From: Ardenticatenales bacterium
GTDB lineage: Bacteria; Chloroflexota; Anaerolineae; Promineifilales; UBA4811
Assembly (NCBI GenBank): GCA_030593075.1
Contig: JAUVHW010000004.1
Location: 1 to 42,380 of the forward strand
Length of the DNA stretch: 42,380 nt
Direction: 5' to 3'
This document shows positions 18,089 through 27,603 of this stretch, one piece after another; the stretch's first letter is position 1; the number at the start of each line of letters is the position of its first letter. The position numbers were made by a program, and so were the translations under genes. The notes under the pieces are model-generated. The model saw only the letters and a list, made by a program, of their open reading frames with translations. It did no database searches and was not told where the DNA came from.

Positions 18089-20230
18089 ATGGATCTCAAG
18101 CGAACCGTACTGTCGGCAGCGGGACTGCTGTTGCTCTCTCTGGTCCTGGGAGCGTGCCAGCAGGAACCGGCCGAGTGCCCGGCGTGTCCGGAATGTCCAG
18201 ATGTCGAGTGCCCGGAGGCTGTTTGTCCAGAAGGTCCTGCCTGCCCGGACTGCCCGGAGCCGGCGGAGTGCCCACCGGCCGTGAAGGCGCCGTTTGAGGC
18301 GATGTGGGCCGGTTCTGGGCATGCCGACGCGTCGGCTGAGGCTTTCACCCACTGGGACGAGGATGATCCGCCCGAGGTCCCCACTAGCTGCGCCAAGTGC
18401 CACAGCACAGATGGCTATCGAGATTTCCTGGGCGTGGACGGGACCGAGGCTGGCGCCGTAGATAAGAATGCGCCAATTGGGACCGTCGTTGCCTGCATCG
18501 CCTGCCACAACGAGGCTACGGCGACCAAGGATAGCGTGGTGTTCCCTTCAGGCGTGGAAATCGCCGGTCTTGGCCCCGAGTCTCGCTGCATGGAATGCCA
18601 TCAGGGGCGCGCGTCTGCCGGCACGGTGGACGGAAAGATCGAGGAGCTGGGGCTGGCAGACGACCTGGACGCGCCCAGCGAAGAGTTGGGATTCACCAAT
18701 ATCCACTACTATGCGGCCGCCGCGACTCAGGCCGGCGGCGCCGCCATGGGTGGCTACCAGTACGAGGGCAAAACTTACGACGCCAAGTTCACTCACGTCG
18801 CTGGATATGACACCTGCAACGGCTGCCACGATCCCCACACCCTGGAGCTCAGGATAGAGGAGTGCAGCACGTGCCACACCGGCGTCGCCAGCGCGGACGA
18901 TCTCAAGGACGTTCGCATGTACGGCTCAGCGGTGGACTATGACGGGGACGGCAACACTGACGAAGGTGTCTACTATGAGATCGAGGGCCTTCGGGAGTTG
19001 CTCTACGAGGCCATCCAGGCCTACGCTGAGGATGTATCCGGTACTCCCGTCGTCTACGACTCGCACGCCTACCCGTACTTTTTCATCGACACTGATGGCG
19101 ACGGCGAGGCCAGCGAGGAAGAGGCCAACTATGGCAACCAGTACAATGCCTGGACCGGCCGGCTGACCAAAGCGGCCTACAACTACCAGGTCTCGGTCAA
19201 GGACCCCGGCGCCTATGCCCACGGCGGCAAGTACATCATCCAGCTCCTCTATGACTCCATCGAGGACCTGGATCCCGGTCTGCTGGCGGGTACGCACCGG
19301 ACTGACCCCGGCCACTTTGCCGGGTCGGAAGAGGCGTTCCGGCACTGGGATGAGGATGGTGCCGTCTCAGCGTCTTGCAGCAATTGCCATTCGGCTGCCG
19401 GCCTGCCCTTCCTCCTGGAGCACGGCGTGCAAATCGAGCAGCCGCTCGCCAACGGGCTGGACTGCGCCACCTGCCACAACGACCTGACCACCTTTACCCG
19501 CCACGAAGTGGCGTCGGTCGAGTTCCCCAGCGGAGCTGAACTGGACACCGGCAATCCTGACGCCAACATCTGCATCAACTGCCATCAGGGCCGCCAGTCC
19601 ACCGTCAGCGTCAACGTCAGGATTGGTGACGCGGCCGACGACGAGGTGACTGAGGGATTGAGCTTTGCCAACGTCCACTACTTTGCGGCCGGCGCAACCC
19701 TCTTTGGCACCGAGGCGCAGGGGGCCTACGAGTACGAGGGGCAGGAGTACAACGGCCGCTTCCCCCACGTCCAGGGCATCGACACCTGCATCGACTGTCA
19801 CAGCACCCACCGTTTGACGGTCAAGGTTGAGGCGTGCAGCGGCTGTCACCCGGTTGTGGAGGACGAGGAAGACCTGCTCCGCATCCGGATGGACCCCACC
19901 GACTTTGACGGCGACGGCGACACCAGCGAAGGCATCGCCGGCGAGGTGGAAACCATGTCCGAGGCCATGTACGCGGCCCTCCAGGACTATGCTGCCAATA
20001 CGGCTGGCGTCGGTATCGAGTACAACTCGCACCGATATCCCTACTTTTTCGATGAGGCGGGCGAAAGGTATGTCACCTGGACGCCACGCCTGCTGCGAGC
20101 GGCCTACAACTACCAATACTTGCAGAAGGACCCCGGAGCATTTGCCCACAACGGCAAGTACATCATCCAGGTCCTCTACGACTCTCTAGTCGATCTTGGG
20201 GCAGACACGGCCGGAATGGTTCGGCCCTGA
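18089..20230 (+). CDS. Decaheme cytochrome c lipoprotein, internally duplicated (5+5 hemes), with Ca-loop-like DxDGDG motifs
   Basis: Lipobox LVLGAC; CAKCH, CIACH, CMECH, CNGCH, CSTCH / CSNCH, CATCH, CINCH, CIDCH, CSGCH; both halves end in YNYQ...KDPGA(Y/F)AH(G/N)GKYIIQ(L/V)LYDS. Confidence 0.9.
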   Translation: MDLKRTVLSAAGLLLLSLVLGACQQEPAECPACPECPDVECPEAVCPEGPACPDCPEPAECPPAVKAPFEAMWAGSGHADASAEAFTHWDEDDPPEVPTSCAKCHSTDGYRDFLGVDGTEAGAVDKNAPIGTVVACIACHNEATATKDSVVFPSGVEIAGLGPESRCMECHQGRASAGTVDGKIEELGLADDLDAPSEELGFTNIHYYAAAATQAGGAAMGGYQYEGKTYDAKFTHVAGYDTCNGCHDPHTLELRIEECSTCHTGVASADDLKDVRMYGSAVDYDGDGNTDEGVYYEIEGLRELLYEAIQAYAEDVSGTPVVYDSHAYPYFFIDTDGDGEASEEEANYGNQYNAWTGRLTKAAYNYQVSVKDPGAYAHGGKYIIQLLYDSIEDLDPGLLAGTHRTDPGHFAGSEEAFRHWDEDGAVSASCSNCHSAAGLPFLLEHGVQIEQPLANGLDCATCHNDLTTFTRHEVASVEFPSGAELDTGNPDANICINCHQGRQSTVSVNVRIGDAADDEVTEGLSFANVHYFAAGATLFGTEAQGAYEYEGQEYNGRFPHVQGIDTCIDCHSTHRLTVKVEACSGCHPVVEDEEDLLRIRMDPTDFDGDGDTSEGIAGEVETMSEAMYAALQDYAANTAGVGIEYNSHRYPYFFDEAGERYVTWTPRLLRAAYNYQYLQKDPGAFAHNGKYIIQVLYDSLVDLGADTAGMVRP

Positions 20231-20256
20231 CCGGGTAGACTGAGGTCATGCAGAAC

Positions 20257-20292
20257 ACCGGACCGGGCTCACTCTTGGGCCCGGTCTGGTTT
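20257..20292 (+). terminator. Probable rho-independent terminator
   Basis: ACCGGACCGGGCTC-ACTCTT-GGGCCCGGTCTGGT, 14-bp stem (two wobbles), followed by TT. Confidence 0.6.
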
Positions 20293-20390
20293 GCCTGCTC
20301 GGTGTCTGTCGCCGGCGTTCCGCGCCACTGCGTGAGGTGCGGGACCAGGGTGCTCCGCGGAGGTTTCCCTAGGCCCGCCTAACGATCGGT

Positions 20391-20418
20391 TTGCTGTCCA
20401 CGCTGGCGGCACTATAAT
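20391..20418 (+). promoter_or_regulatory. Sigma70-like promoter for the histidine kinase gene
   Basis: TTGCTG - N16 - TATAAT; start codon only ~20 bp downstream. Confidence 0.5.
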
Positions 20419-20437
20419 AGGGCGCGTCTGTCTTGCG

Positions 20438-21943
20438 ATGAGCATGGCTGAGTTCTTCCAGGCGCGCATCGTCCACGTATACCTGGTCTATGGGTTGGGG
20501 TTCGTTACCCTGGGGCTGGCTGTGGCGCTGGAAGCGGGCCGTACCTCTGAGTCGTGGTTCGCTCGAGCCATGCGCCCGCTGGCCCTCTTTGGTTTGCTGC
20601 ATGGCTTCCATGAATGGATTGAGATGTTCGAACTGGTGGGAGAGGCCGCGTATGGCTTTGTCACGCCCGCGTGGCTGCAGTGGGGCCGGCTCGGATTGCT
20701 CGCCGTCTCTTTTGCCGAACTTATCGCCTTTGGGGTGGGCATACTCTACGCTTCTCCTGGCCAGCCAGCGACTGGCCTGATGAGCGGTCTGGGGATGCTC
20801 ACCTTGTCAACCGCGGGTGCGCTGGCGCTGGGCATCCAGTTTCACGGGGATGATTGGGTGCTGGCGGCGGACGCCTGGGCTCGCTACTCCCTGGGCGTGC
20901 CTGGCGCGCTGCTGGCGGCGGCCGGCATGCGCGCCGAGTGGCGCCTACTCCGCCAAACGGGGCGGACCGCATTTGCCAACGATTTCCTCTGGGCGGCCGT
21001 CGTGTTTGCGGTCTATGGCCTGGTCGGCCAGACCGCTGCACCCCGCAGCGCGCTCTTTCCCTCCAACCTCTATAACGCCAGGCTGTTCAGCCAGTGGTTC
21101 GGCTTTCCCATTCAGGCACTGCGGGCCGTGCTGGCGGCGTTGATGGCGCTTTTCGTCATTCGCGGTATGCGGACCTTTGAGCTCGACCGGCAGCGCCGGC
21201 TGGCAGACGCTCAACGCCAAGCTCAAGAAGCTATCGCACGGCGTGACGCCCTGCGGAGGGAACTCCTGAGGCGTACGGTCGCTGCTCAAGAGGAAGAGCG
21301 GGCCCGTCTGGCCCGCGAACTGCACGATGATACCCTTCAGGTGTTCACCGGGCTGTCGGCCGGGCTGGTGGGGACCCAGCAACAGCTGGCAGCCAGTCCT
21401 GAGAAGGCACGGGAGCAATTGACCCAGCTGGCTGCCATGAGCAGCCACGCCATAGCTGAGCTGCGCCGCCTGATCCGCGATCTGCGGCCGTCGGTGTTGG
21501 ACGACATGGGGCTGGTGCCGGCGCTGCACTCGTATCTGGAGGCCATGAGAGAACGGCTTCCGCCCGACGTGACAGTGACCGCAGAGGGTCTGGAGAGCCG
21601 CCTCCCGGCGCCCGTTGAAACCATACTGTTCCGCATAGCACAGGAGGGGCTCACCAACGTTGCCCGTCACGCCGGCGCCCATCGGGTGGCGGTGCGGCTG
21701 AGCTGCGACCAGGTGACCGCTCGCCTGGAGATCGAAGACAATGGCGCAGGATTCGACCCGGCGGCCGCGCTACGCAACGGTTCAAGTCTAGCGGGGTGGG
21801 GACTGGTTGGCATCCAAGAGAGGGCAGAGTTGGCGGGGGGTGAGTTCAAGATTGTGTCTGCTCCCGGCAAGGGCACTATTCTATCTGTAACTCTGCCGGC
21901 GCGGCTGCCTGAGGGTCAGGATGACGGAGGACACAGAGGTTGA
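20438..21943 (+). CDS. Membrane sensor histidine kinase, NarX/HisKA_3 type
   Basis: N-terminal TM region; RARLARELHDDTLQVFTGLSAGL; C-terminal HATPase (EDNGAGFDP, GWGLVGIQERAELAGGEF). Confidence 0.9.
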   Translation: MSMAEFFQARIVHVYLVYGLGFVTLGLAVALEAGRTSESWFARAMRPLALFGLLHGFHEWIEMFELVGEAAYGFVTPAWLQWGRLGLLAVSFAELIAFGVGILYASPGQPATGLMSGLGMLTLSTAGALALGIQFHGDDWVLAADAWARYSLGVPGALLAAAGMRAEWRLLRQTGRTAFANDFLWAAVVFAVYGLVGQTAAPRSALFPSNLYNARLFSQWFGFPIQALRAVLAALMALFVIRGMRTFELDRQRRLADAQRQAQEAIARRDALRRELLRRTVAAQEEERARLARELHDDTLQVFTGLSAGLVGTQQQLAASPEKAREQLTQLAAMSSHAIAELRRLIRDLRPSVLDDMGLVPALHSYLEAMRERLPPDVTVTAEGLESRLPAPVETILFRIAQEGLTNVARHAGAHRVAVRLSCDQVTARLEIEDNGAGFDPAAALRNGSSLAGWGLVGIQERAELAGGEFKIVSAPGKGTILSVTLPARLPEGQDDGGHRG

Positions 21944-22596
21944 GCGAGATGATCCGCCTGATGCTGGTAGAGGACCATGAGATGGTCCGGGCTGGCTTCC
22001 GGATGCTGCTGGAAGCGGAGCCCGACCTGGAAATTGTGGCCGAGGCAGACTCTGGGGATGCCGCGCTGGAACTGCTGGAGGCACAGAACCCGGACGTGAT
22101 TCTCCTGGATATTTCGATGCCCGGCATGAGCGCCGCCGAGACTGTCCGCGCCATCAAAGCCCGTCTTCCCGGCGTCGCTGTCCTGGTGGTTACTATCCAC
22201 GAGACCAAGGCGTACCTGCTCGAGATGCTGGACGCGGGTGCTGATGGCTACCTGCCCAAGAGCGCGGCGGCCGGGGAGTTGGTCGCCGCTATACGTACCG
22301 TCCGCGCCGGCCGGAGCTACGTCTACGGCCGGTTAGTAGGCGCCCTGGTGGAGGGCTACCGGGACTCTGCGGAACTGCAGACCAAGCCCTCAGCGTTGAC
22401 GCCCCGCCAACTCGAGGTCCTACGCCTGGTCGGCGACGGGCTCACCAGCCAGAAGGTAGCCGACAGGTTGGGCCTCAGCGCCCGCACGGTGGATCGCCAC
22501 ATCGAGAACATGATGAAGCGGCTGCAGGTCCACTCGCGGATTGAGCTTGTAAAGTACGCCATCCGCGAGGGTCTGGTAAAAGTAGGCGATCTTTGA
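21940..22596 (+). CDS. LuxR/NarL-family response regulator
   Basis: Receiver LVEDHEMVRAGFRMLLE...VILLDISMPGMSA; HTH LTPRQLEVLRLVGDGLTSQKVADRLGLSARTVDRHIENMMKRL. ATG 21949 is an alternative start. Confidence 0.92.
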   Translation: MSEMIRLMLVEDHEMVRAGFRMLLEAEPDLEIVAEADSGDAALELLEAQNPDVILLDISMPGMSAAETVRAIKARLPGVAVLVVTIHETKAYLLEMLDAGADGYLPKSAAAGELVAAIRTVRAGRSYVYGRLVGALVEGYRDSAELQTKPSALTPRQLEVLRLVGDGLTSQKVADRLGLSARTVDRHIENMMKRLQVHSRIELVKYAIREGLVKVGDL

Positions 22597-22919
22597 CGCC
22601 CGGCGGGGCTCACCTGCTACCGCCCTCCCCTGCGGCAGCAACCTCCCCGCGCTCCCCAACGCCTTCCCTACGCCGGACGCGGAACTCGGCCGATTCCGCT
22701 CCCGCTCCAATTGTGACTGGGCGAAAGTCCCCACCGGTCGGCCGGAGCGCCCGGGCCCGAATTCAGGCCGCTTTCTGAGATTTCTGCATCCCGCCGGAGA
22801 ACAGGGCGTTCCTGGAGGTAGCGAGCCGGTAGAGAAAGAGCCCGACTGCGGCCCTGCCCGATGGCCTTACTGGGGTAGCTGAGTGGCACGTGAGCTCTCT
22901 GTCCGAGCTGCCGGGCTGC

Positions 22920-23612
22920 TCACCCCTCACCCCCCTCCCTCTCTAGCTCCTGCTCGATAAGCGCCTGGAAGGTCTCGAACGGCCGGGCACCGACGATCTT
23001 GGTCTCATTGACAAACACGGTCGGCGTGGACCCAACTCCCTTGGCCCGCCCCTCATCTAGCTGATCCTGCACCTCCTGCCGGTGTTTGCCGCCGTCCAGG
23101 CAATCGTCAAACACGCCGGTCTCAAGGTCGAGCGCGGCCGCGTACCGTTTCAGGCTGTCCTTGCTGAAGTGACCCTGATTCTCAAAGAGCACGTCGTGGT
23201 AAGGCCAGAACTGCCCCTGGTCGGCTGCGCAGAACACCGCCTCGGCCGCCCAGGTTGACCCTTCGCTGAGGAAGGCAAAGTTCTTGAACTCCAGACGGAC
23301 CTGCTCGGTTCCCCCGTAGGTTTCCTGTATCTGGCGCACCGCGCCAAAAGCAAGCTGCTTGCAGTATCCTCAACCAAAGTCGGACCACTCCTCAATGACG
23401 ACGGGAGCGCGGGCCAGGCCCCAGGCGTTTCTGTCGGCCCCGGCAGGAACGACGCTGTCCGTCGTTCGAGGTCGATTGCCGGACCAATACAGACCACCCA
23501 GAACGACGACCACCAGCGCCGCTATGCCACTGGCGCGCAGCCACCGTCTGCGCTCCCTGCGCTTCTGCTCCGCCAGCGCCCTCTGGCGCCGGGAAAGGCG
23601 CTTCCCAGTCAT
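22920..23612 (-). CDS. DsbA/thioredoxin_4-like membrane-anchored oxidoreductase with in-frame UGA (putative Sec) in FGUGYC
   Basis: Two same-frame ORFs (23370-23612, 22920-23339) joined through TGA at 23372-23370: APVVIEEWSDFG-U-GYCKQLAFGAVRQIQETYGG...GVGSTPTVFVNETKIVGARPFETFQALIEQEL. Confidence 0.85.
23330..23348 (-). promoter_or_regulatory. Candidate bacterial SECIS hairpin
   Basis: Minus strand TTTGGCGC-GGT-GCGCCAGA, 8 bp with one wobble, loop GGU, 29 nt between UGA and loop. Confidence 0.7.
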
Positions 23613-23706
23613 GCCCGCCTCCTGATGCTCACAGAGTGATGCCTTATGTCAATATCGGGATGCCTGCAACGAACGAGTCCCTGTGGGGCGGAGCGAGGCC
23701 ACTGCC

Positions 23707-24030
23707 TCACTCCTCCTCTTCCCACTCGGCCGCCAGAACGGCCCTCGCCTGAGCGGCGTGCTCCTTGGGGACCCAGACGTGAGCGGTGCCCAAGGGGCCG
23801 ACGGTCAGGGCATACACCCGGGCGCCGATAGCTTCCTGCGTGACGTGCGTGGGGATGCCGCAGCTCTCGAGCCGGCCGGCAACAATGATCGCGTTGGGTT
23901 TGCCACTGGTGGCGGTCACTCTTACCCAGCCGGCCGGCGCGGCGGGGCCGCCCACATCGGCGCCCAGTTCCTTTTCGCCGCCCGGCGATTCATCGATTTC
24001 GGCCGCCCGCTCTGATTCCAGTGTGCCCAT
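23707..24030 (-). CDS. DUF2007-like small protein (putative signal-transducing protein family)
   Basis: VRVTATSGKPNAIIVAGRLESCGIPTHVTQEAIGARVYALTVGPLGTAHVWVPKEHAAQARAVLA. Confidence 0.6.
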   Translation of the reverse strand: MGTLESERAAEIDESPGGEKELGADVGGPAAPAGWVRVTATSGKPNAIIVAGRLESCGIPTHVTQEAIGARVYALTVGPLGTAHVWVPKEHAAQARAVLAAEWEEEE

Positions 24031-24183
24031 CAGCCAACTCCCGGCGACAAACACCATGCAAAAGTCGCTCTCGCAGAATGGTATCAGGTTGCGCCGCAAA
24101 ATCAACTCTGCTAGAATGAGGCCTGCCCGATCCGATGGACCGGAGAGAGCACGGGGACAGAGGCGAGGTAGGAGAGAGACGAG

Positions 24184-25278
24184 ATGAAGCTTGGCAACAC
24201 CCAATGGAGCGCGACCGGTCTGGAAGACGTTGACTGGAACACGGTGGCCCTGCGGGCGACCGCCATTCTGGTTCTCTGGCTGGTCATGTGGCTACTACAG
24301 CATTACCTGATTCGCTGGAGCAAGGCGGCCGACCGACGTCTGGGTGCGGTCGAGCTGGGCGAGAAAGACCGAGCCGCCTTTGAGCGGCTGGTGAACCTCG
24401 TCCTGCTCATCGTTGGCCTCGGCATTACTCTTTACATCCTCGACCTGGTCCCTCTGTTCTGGGTCAGCACGGTGGGGTGGCGAGTGATTGCGGTGCTGCT
24501 CCTCTGGACGGTGGTCTGGGTCCTGGTGCGCTACCTGAGCGAGTGGATCATGGCGCTGGATGAGAAGACGGAGGGAATTGACATCGACCCTCGCGACCTG
24601 AAAACGGTGGACCGTCTGCTGGACTCCATCATCATTGTCATCGGCATCATTGCGACGCTTGCGATTCTAGACCTCACACCGCTGCTTTACAGCGCGCTGA
24701 CGGCCGCCGGGGTTTTCGGCATCGCCCTGGGCTTTGCCGTGCAGGACGTGGCGTCCAACGTCATCTCTGGCGTGCTCATCCTCATGGACCGGCCGTTTGT
24801 GGTCGGCGATTCGATCACCGTCAAAGGCATCTCGGGTACGGTGAACAGGATCTCCCTGCGATCCACAGACATCATCACCTACGATGGCCCCATCGTCACC
24901 GTCCCCAACAGCACCATCGCCCAGGAGGCGATCACCAACTATACCCTGAGCCAGCACCGCCGAGTGCGCTTTACGGTGTCCGTGCTGAGCACGGCCGATC
25001 TCAACCTGGTCGTCAAGACAGTGCAGAACGTACTGGAGGCGGAGAAGCGACTGCTGGCGGACAAGCCGCCCTCGATCCTGGTAGATCAGATACGCGACAG
25101 CGCAGTGGACCTGCAGGTCACAGCCTACACGGCAAAGGAGGAACTGGTCAGCGTCCAGTCCGACCTGCAGAAGGAGATCGTCTCGGCCTTTACCAGCCAG
25201 GGGATCGAACTGGCAGTCCCGCTGCGAATGAACCTGACTGCGGTTCTCAGCGGACAGGACACCGGACAGTCAGAGTAG
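24184..25278 (+). CDS. MscS-family mechanosensitive ion channel
   Basis: AAGVFGIALGFAVQDVASNVISGVLILMDRPFVVGDSITVKGISGTVNRISLRSTDIITYDGPIVTVPNSTIAQEAITNYT. Confidence 0.92.
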   Translation: MKLGNTQWSATGLEDVDWNTVALRATAILVLWLVMWLLQHYLIRWSKAADRRLGAVELGEKDRAAFERLVNLVLLIVGLGITLYILDLVPLFWVSTVGWRVIAVLLLWTVVWVLVRYLSEWIMALDEKTEGIDIDPRDLKTVDRLLDSIIIVIGIIATLAILDLTPLLYSALTAAGVFGIALGFAVQDVASNVISGVLILMDRPFVVGDSITVKGISGTVNRISLRSTDIITYDGPIVTVPNSTIAQEAITNYTLSQHRRVRFTVSVLSTADLNLVVKTVQNVLEAEKRLLADKPPSILVDQIRDSAVDLQVTAYTAKEELVSVQSDLQKEIVSAFTSQGIELAVPLRMNLTAVLSGQDTGQSE

Positions 25279-25308
25279 CCACCCGACCAATTCTGCGGAG
25301 GTGAATTG

Positions 25309-25791
25309 ATGCCCGACAAACCCGAATACCTGCCGCGCGGCCGATACTTTGAGGAGTTCCAGCTTGGCGACACGGGAGTCAGCGGCGGCCGGACCATTAC
25401 CGAGACCGACGTGGTGAGCTTTGCCGCGCTCTCCGGTGACTGGAACCAGATTCACACCGACGCCGAGTTCGCCAAGGGGATGCCTTTTGGGCAGCGGGTG
25501 GCCCACGGCCTGCTGGTTCTGTCCATTGCCACCGGCCTATTCAACCAACTGGGCTTCATCGAGGGGACGATACTCGCTTTCCGGGACCTGACCTGGAAGT
25601 TCAGCGCTCCGGTCTTTATCGGGGACACGGTTCACCTGGTGGCCGAGGTGACCAAGTTGAAAGCCCTCCCGCGTCTCGGGGGCGGATCGGTGGTGCTGTC
25701 GGCAAAAGTAGTGAACCAGCGAGATGAGGTAGTGGCTCGCGGCGACTGGAACGCTCTGATGGTCAGCAAGCCGGCCGAAGAGACCGACTGA
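25309..25791 (+). CDS. MaoC-like (R)-hydratase/dehydratase family protein
   Basis: ITETDVVSFAALSGDWNQIHTDAEFAKGMPFGQRVAHGLLVLSIATGL. Confidence 0.9.
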   Translation: MPDKPEYLPRGRYFEEFQLGDTGVSGGRTITETDVVSFAALSGDWNQIHTDAEFAKGMPFGQRVAHGLLVLSIATGLFNQLGFIEGTILAFRDLTWKFSAPVFIGDTVHLVAEVTKLKALPRLGGGSVVLSAKVVNQRDEVVARGDWNALMVSKPAEETD

Positions 25792-25990
25792 GCCCCCCTG
25801 CCCCGACCGTCTTTTCTCGCATCAGTTCCGGAGCGCCACCAGGTGCAGAGATCACAGTCGCGCTGGCCCTTCGGCTGCCCGGCATCTGCTTCGCGCCGCA
25901 CGACCCGGACATCGCCAGAGAGGAGCACGATAACTCGGGACGAGGACGGCGCACGAGAAGCAGAATCGGCGTCCCGAAATAGAGGAAACC

Positions 25991-27592
25991 ATGAGACGCT
26001 GGAACGGATGGGGCGACGACACCTTCTCCTATCCCCTGCCGGAGTCGGCCGGCACCCGGCTGGTCGAATGGATCGGCCCAGGCACGCCGCCGCGAGACGC
26101 CCGGCTGAAGGACGTGGTGGCGAGCGTGCCCCCGTCCCGCCTGCCGGACCACTCGCTGGTCACGACTGACGCAGAAGAGCGGGTGCGCCACACGCGCGGG
26201 CAGAGCCTGCCGGACTGGGTCGCCGTTCGCAGCGGGCGAATCGAGGCTTTCCCCGATGGAGTTGCCTTTCCCACAACTGACGCCGAGGTACGAGAGCTGC
26301 TGAGCTGGGCGGCCGAGCGCGGCGCTGCCCTGATCCCATATGGCGGCGGCACAAGCGTGGTCGGGCACATCAACCCACTTCCTGACAATCGGCCGGTTCT
26401 GACAGTGGACCTGGGCCGGCTCAGCCGGTTGAGAAGTCTGGACGACACCAGCCAGCTGGCTGCCTTTGGCGCCGGCGTGCGGGGGCCAGACCTGGAGGCG
26501 CAACTGCAAGCCCAGGGGTTCACTCTGGGTCATTTTCCACAGTCCTTCGAGTATTCTACGCTGGGAGGCTGGGTCGCAACGCGCTCGACCGGACAGCAGT
26601 CCTACCGCTACGGCAGGATTGAGCGGACGTTCGCCGGCGGCCGCCTCGAGAGCCCGGCCGGGCCGCTGGTCATACCTCCGTTTCCCGCTTCGGCCGCCGG
26701 ACCCGACCTGCGGGAGCTGATTCTGGGCTCGGAGGGGAGGCTAGGAATTCTCACCGAGGCAACGGTGCGGGTGAGCCCGCTGCCCGAGGATGAGAGCTTT
26801 CACGCCCTCTTTCTCCCCGACCTATCTTCCGGCCTGGCGGCCGTGCGCGAGATCGTCCAGGCCCAACTCCCTGCCTCCCTGCTTCGCCTGAGCACGGCCG
26901 CGGAGACCGTCACCAACCTGGCGCTAGCCGGCCGCCCCCGGCTGGTTGGGCTCCTGGAAAAGGGACTCAAGGTGCTGGGCGCAGGAGAAGGCAGATGCAT
27001 GCTCATGCTCGGCGTCAGCGGGGCGTCTAGCTTGACAAGTTTCGCCCGACGGGCGGCCATCAGCATTGCCCGAAAGCACGGTGCGGTTCCCGTAGGCCGG
27101 TACATGGGGAGGCAGTGGCACAAGACCCGCTTCACCACTCCATATCTGCGCAATACCTTGTGGGAGATGGGCTACACGGTGGACACCCTGGAGACGGCTG
27201 CTCCGTGGGCCAGGATCCCGGTTCTTATCGGCGCGATTGAGGCCGCTCTGCGCAGCAGTCTTGAGACCAGAGGCGAGCGGGTTCACGTCTTTACCCACAT
27301 CTCACACGTGTACACCGACGGCGCCAGCATTTACACCACCTTCATGTACCGCCTGCAACCCGACCCAGAGCAGACGCTGGCTCTCTGGAAAGAGTCAAAG
27401 GCGGCCGCCAGCAACGCCATCGTGGCGGCTGGAGCCACAATCAGCCACCAGCACGGTGTCGGCACAGATCACGCCTGCTATCTGGAAACCGAAAAAGGGC
27501 CATTGGGCCTAGAGGCACTCAAGGCAGCGTGTAGACTCTTTGACCCGGAAGGGCTGATGAACCCTGGCAAGCTAGTGCCCGCTGGGCAGTAG
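25991..27592 (+). CDS. FAD-binding oxidase/transferase, alkyldihydroxyacetonephosphate synthase (AGPS)-like
   Basis: ALIPYGGGTSVVGHINPLPDNRPVLTVDLGRLSRL; FEYSTLGGWVATRSTGQQSYRYGRIE; HVFTHISHVYTDGASIYTTFMYR; GATISHQHGVGTDH. Confidence 0.85.
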   Translation: MRRWNGWGDDTFSYPLPESAGTRLVEWIGPGTPPRDARLKDVVASVPPSRLPDHSLVTTDAEERVRHTRGQSLPDWVAVRSGRIEAFPDGVAFPTTDAEVRELLSWAAERGAALIPYGGGTSVVGHINPLPDNRPVLTVDLGRLSRLRSLDDTSQLAAFGAGVRGPDLEAQLQAQGFTLGHFPQSFEYSTLGGWVATRSTGQQSYRYGRIERTFAGGRLESPAGPLVIPPFPASAAGPDLRELILGSEGRLGILTEATVRVSPLPEDESFHALFLPDLSSGLAAVREIVQAQLPASLLRLSTAAETVTNLALAGRPRLVGLLEKGLKVLGAGEGRCMLMLGVSGASSLTSFARRAAISIARKHGAVPVGRYMGRQWHKTRFTTPYLRNTLWEMGYTVDTLETAAPWARIPVLIGAIEAALRSSLETRGERVHVFTHISHVYTDGASIYTTFMYRLQPDPEQTLALWKESKAAASNAIVAAGATISHQHGVGTDHACYLETEKGPLGLEALKAACRLFDPEGLMNPGKLVPAGQ

Positions 27593-27603
27593 CGAGGCGC
27601 GCG

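Noticed and set aside
22710-22800. FMN-riboswitch-like string GGGCGAAAGTCCCCACCGGTCGG
   Set aside because: Resembles one helix of the FMN aptamer, but the other conserved segments are not convincing and no plus-strand gene follows; cmscan would decide.
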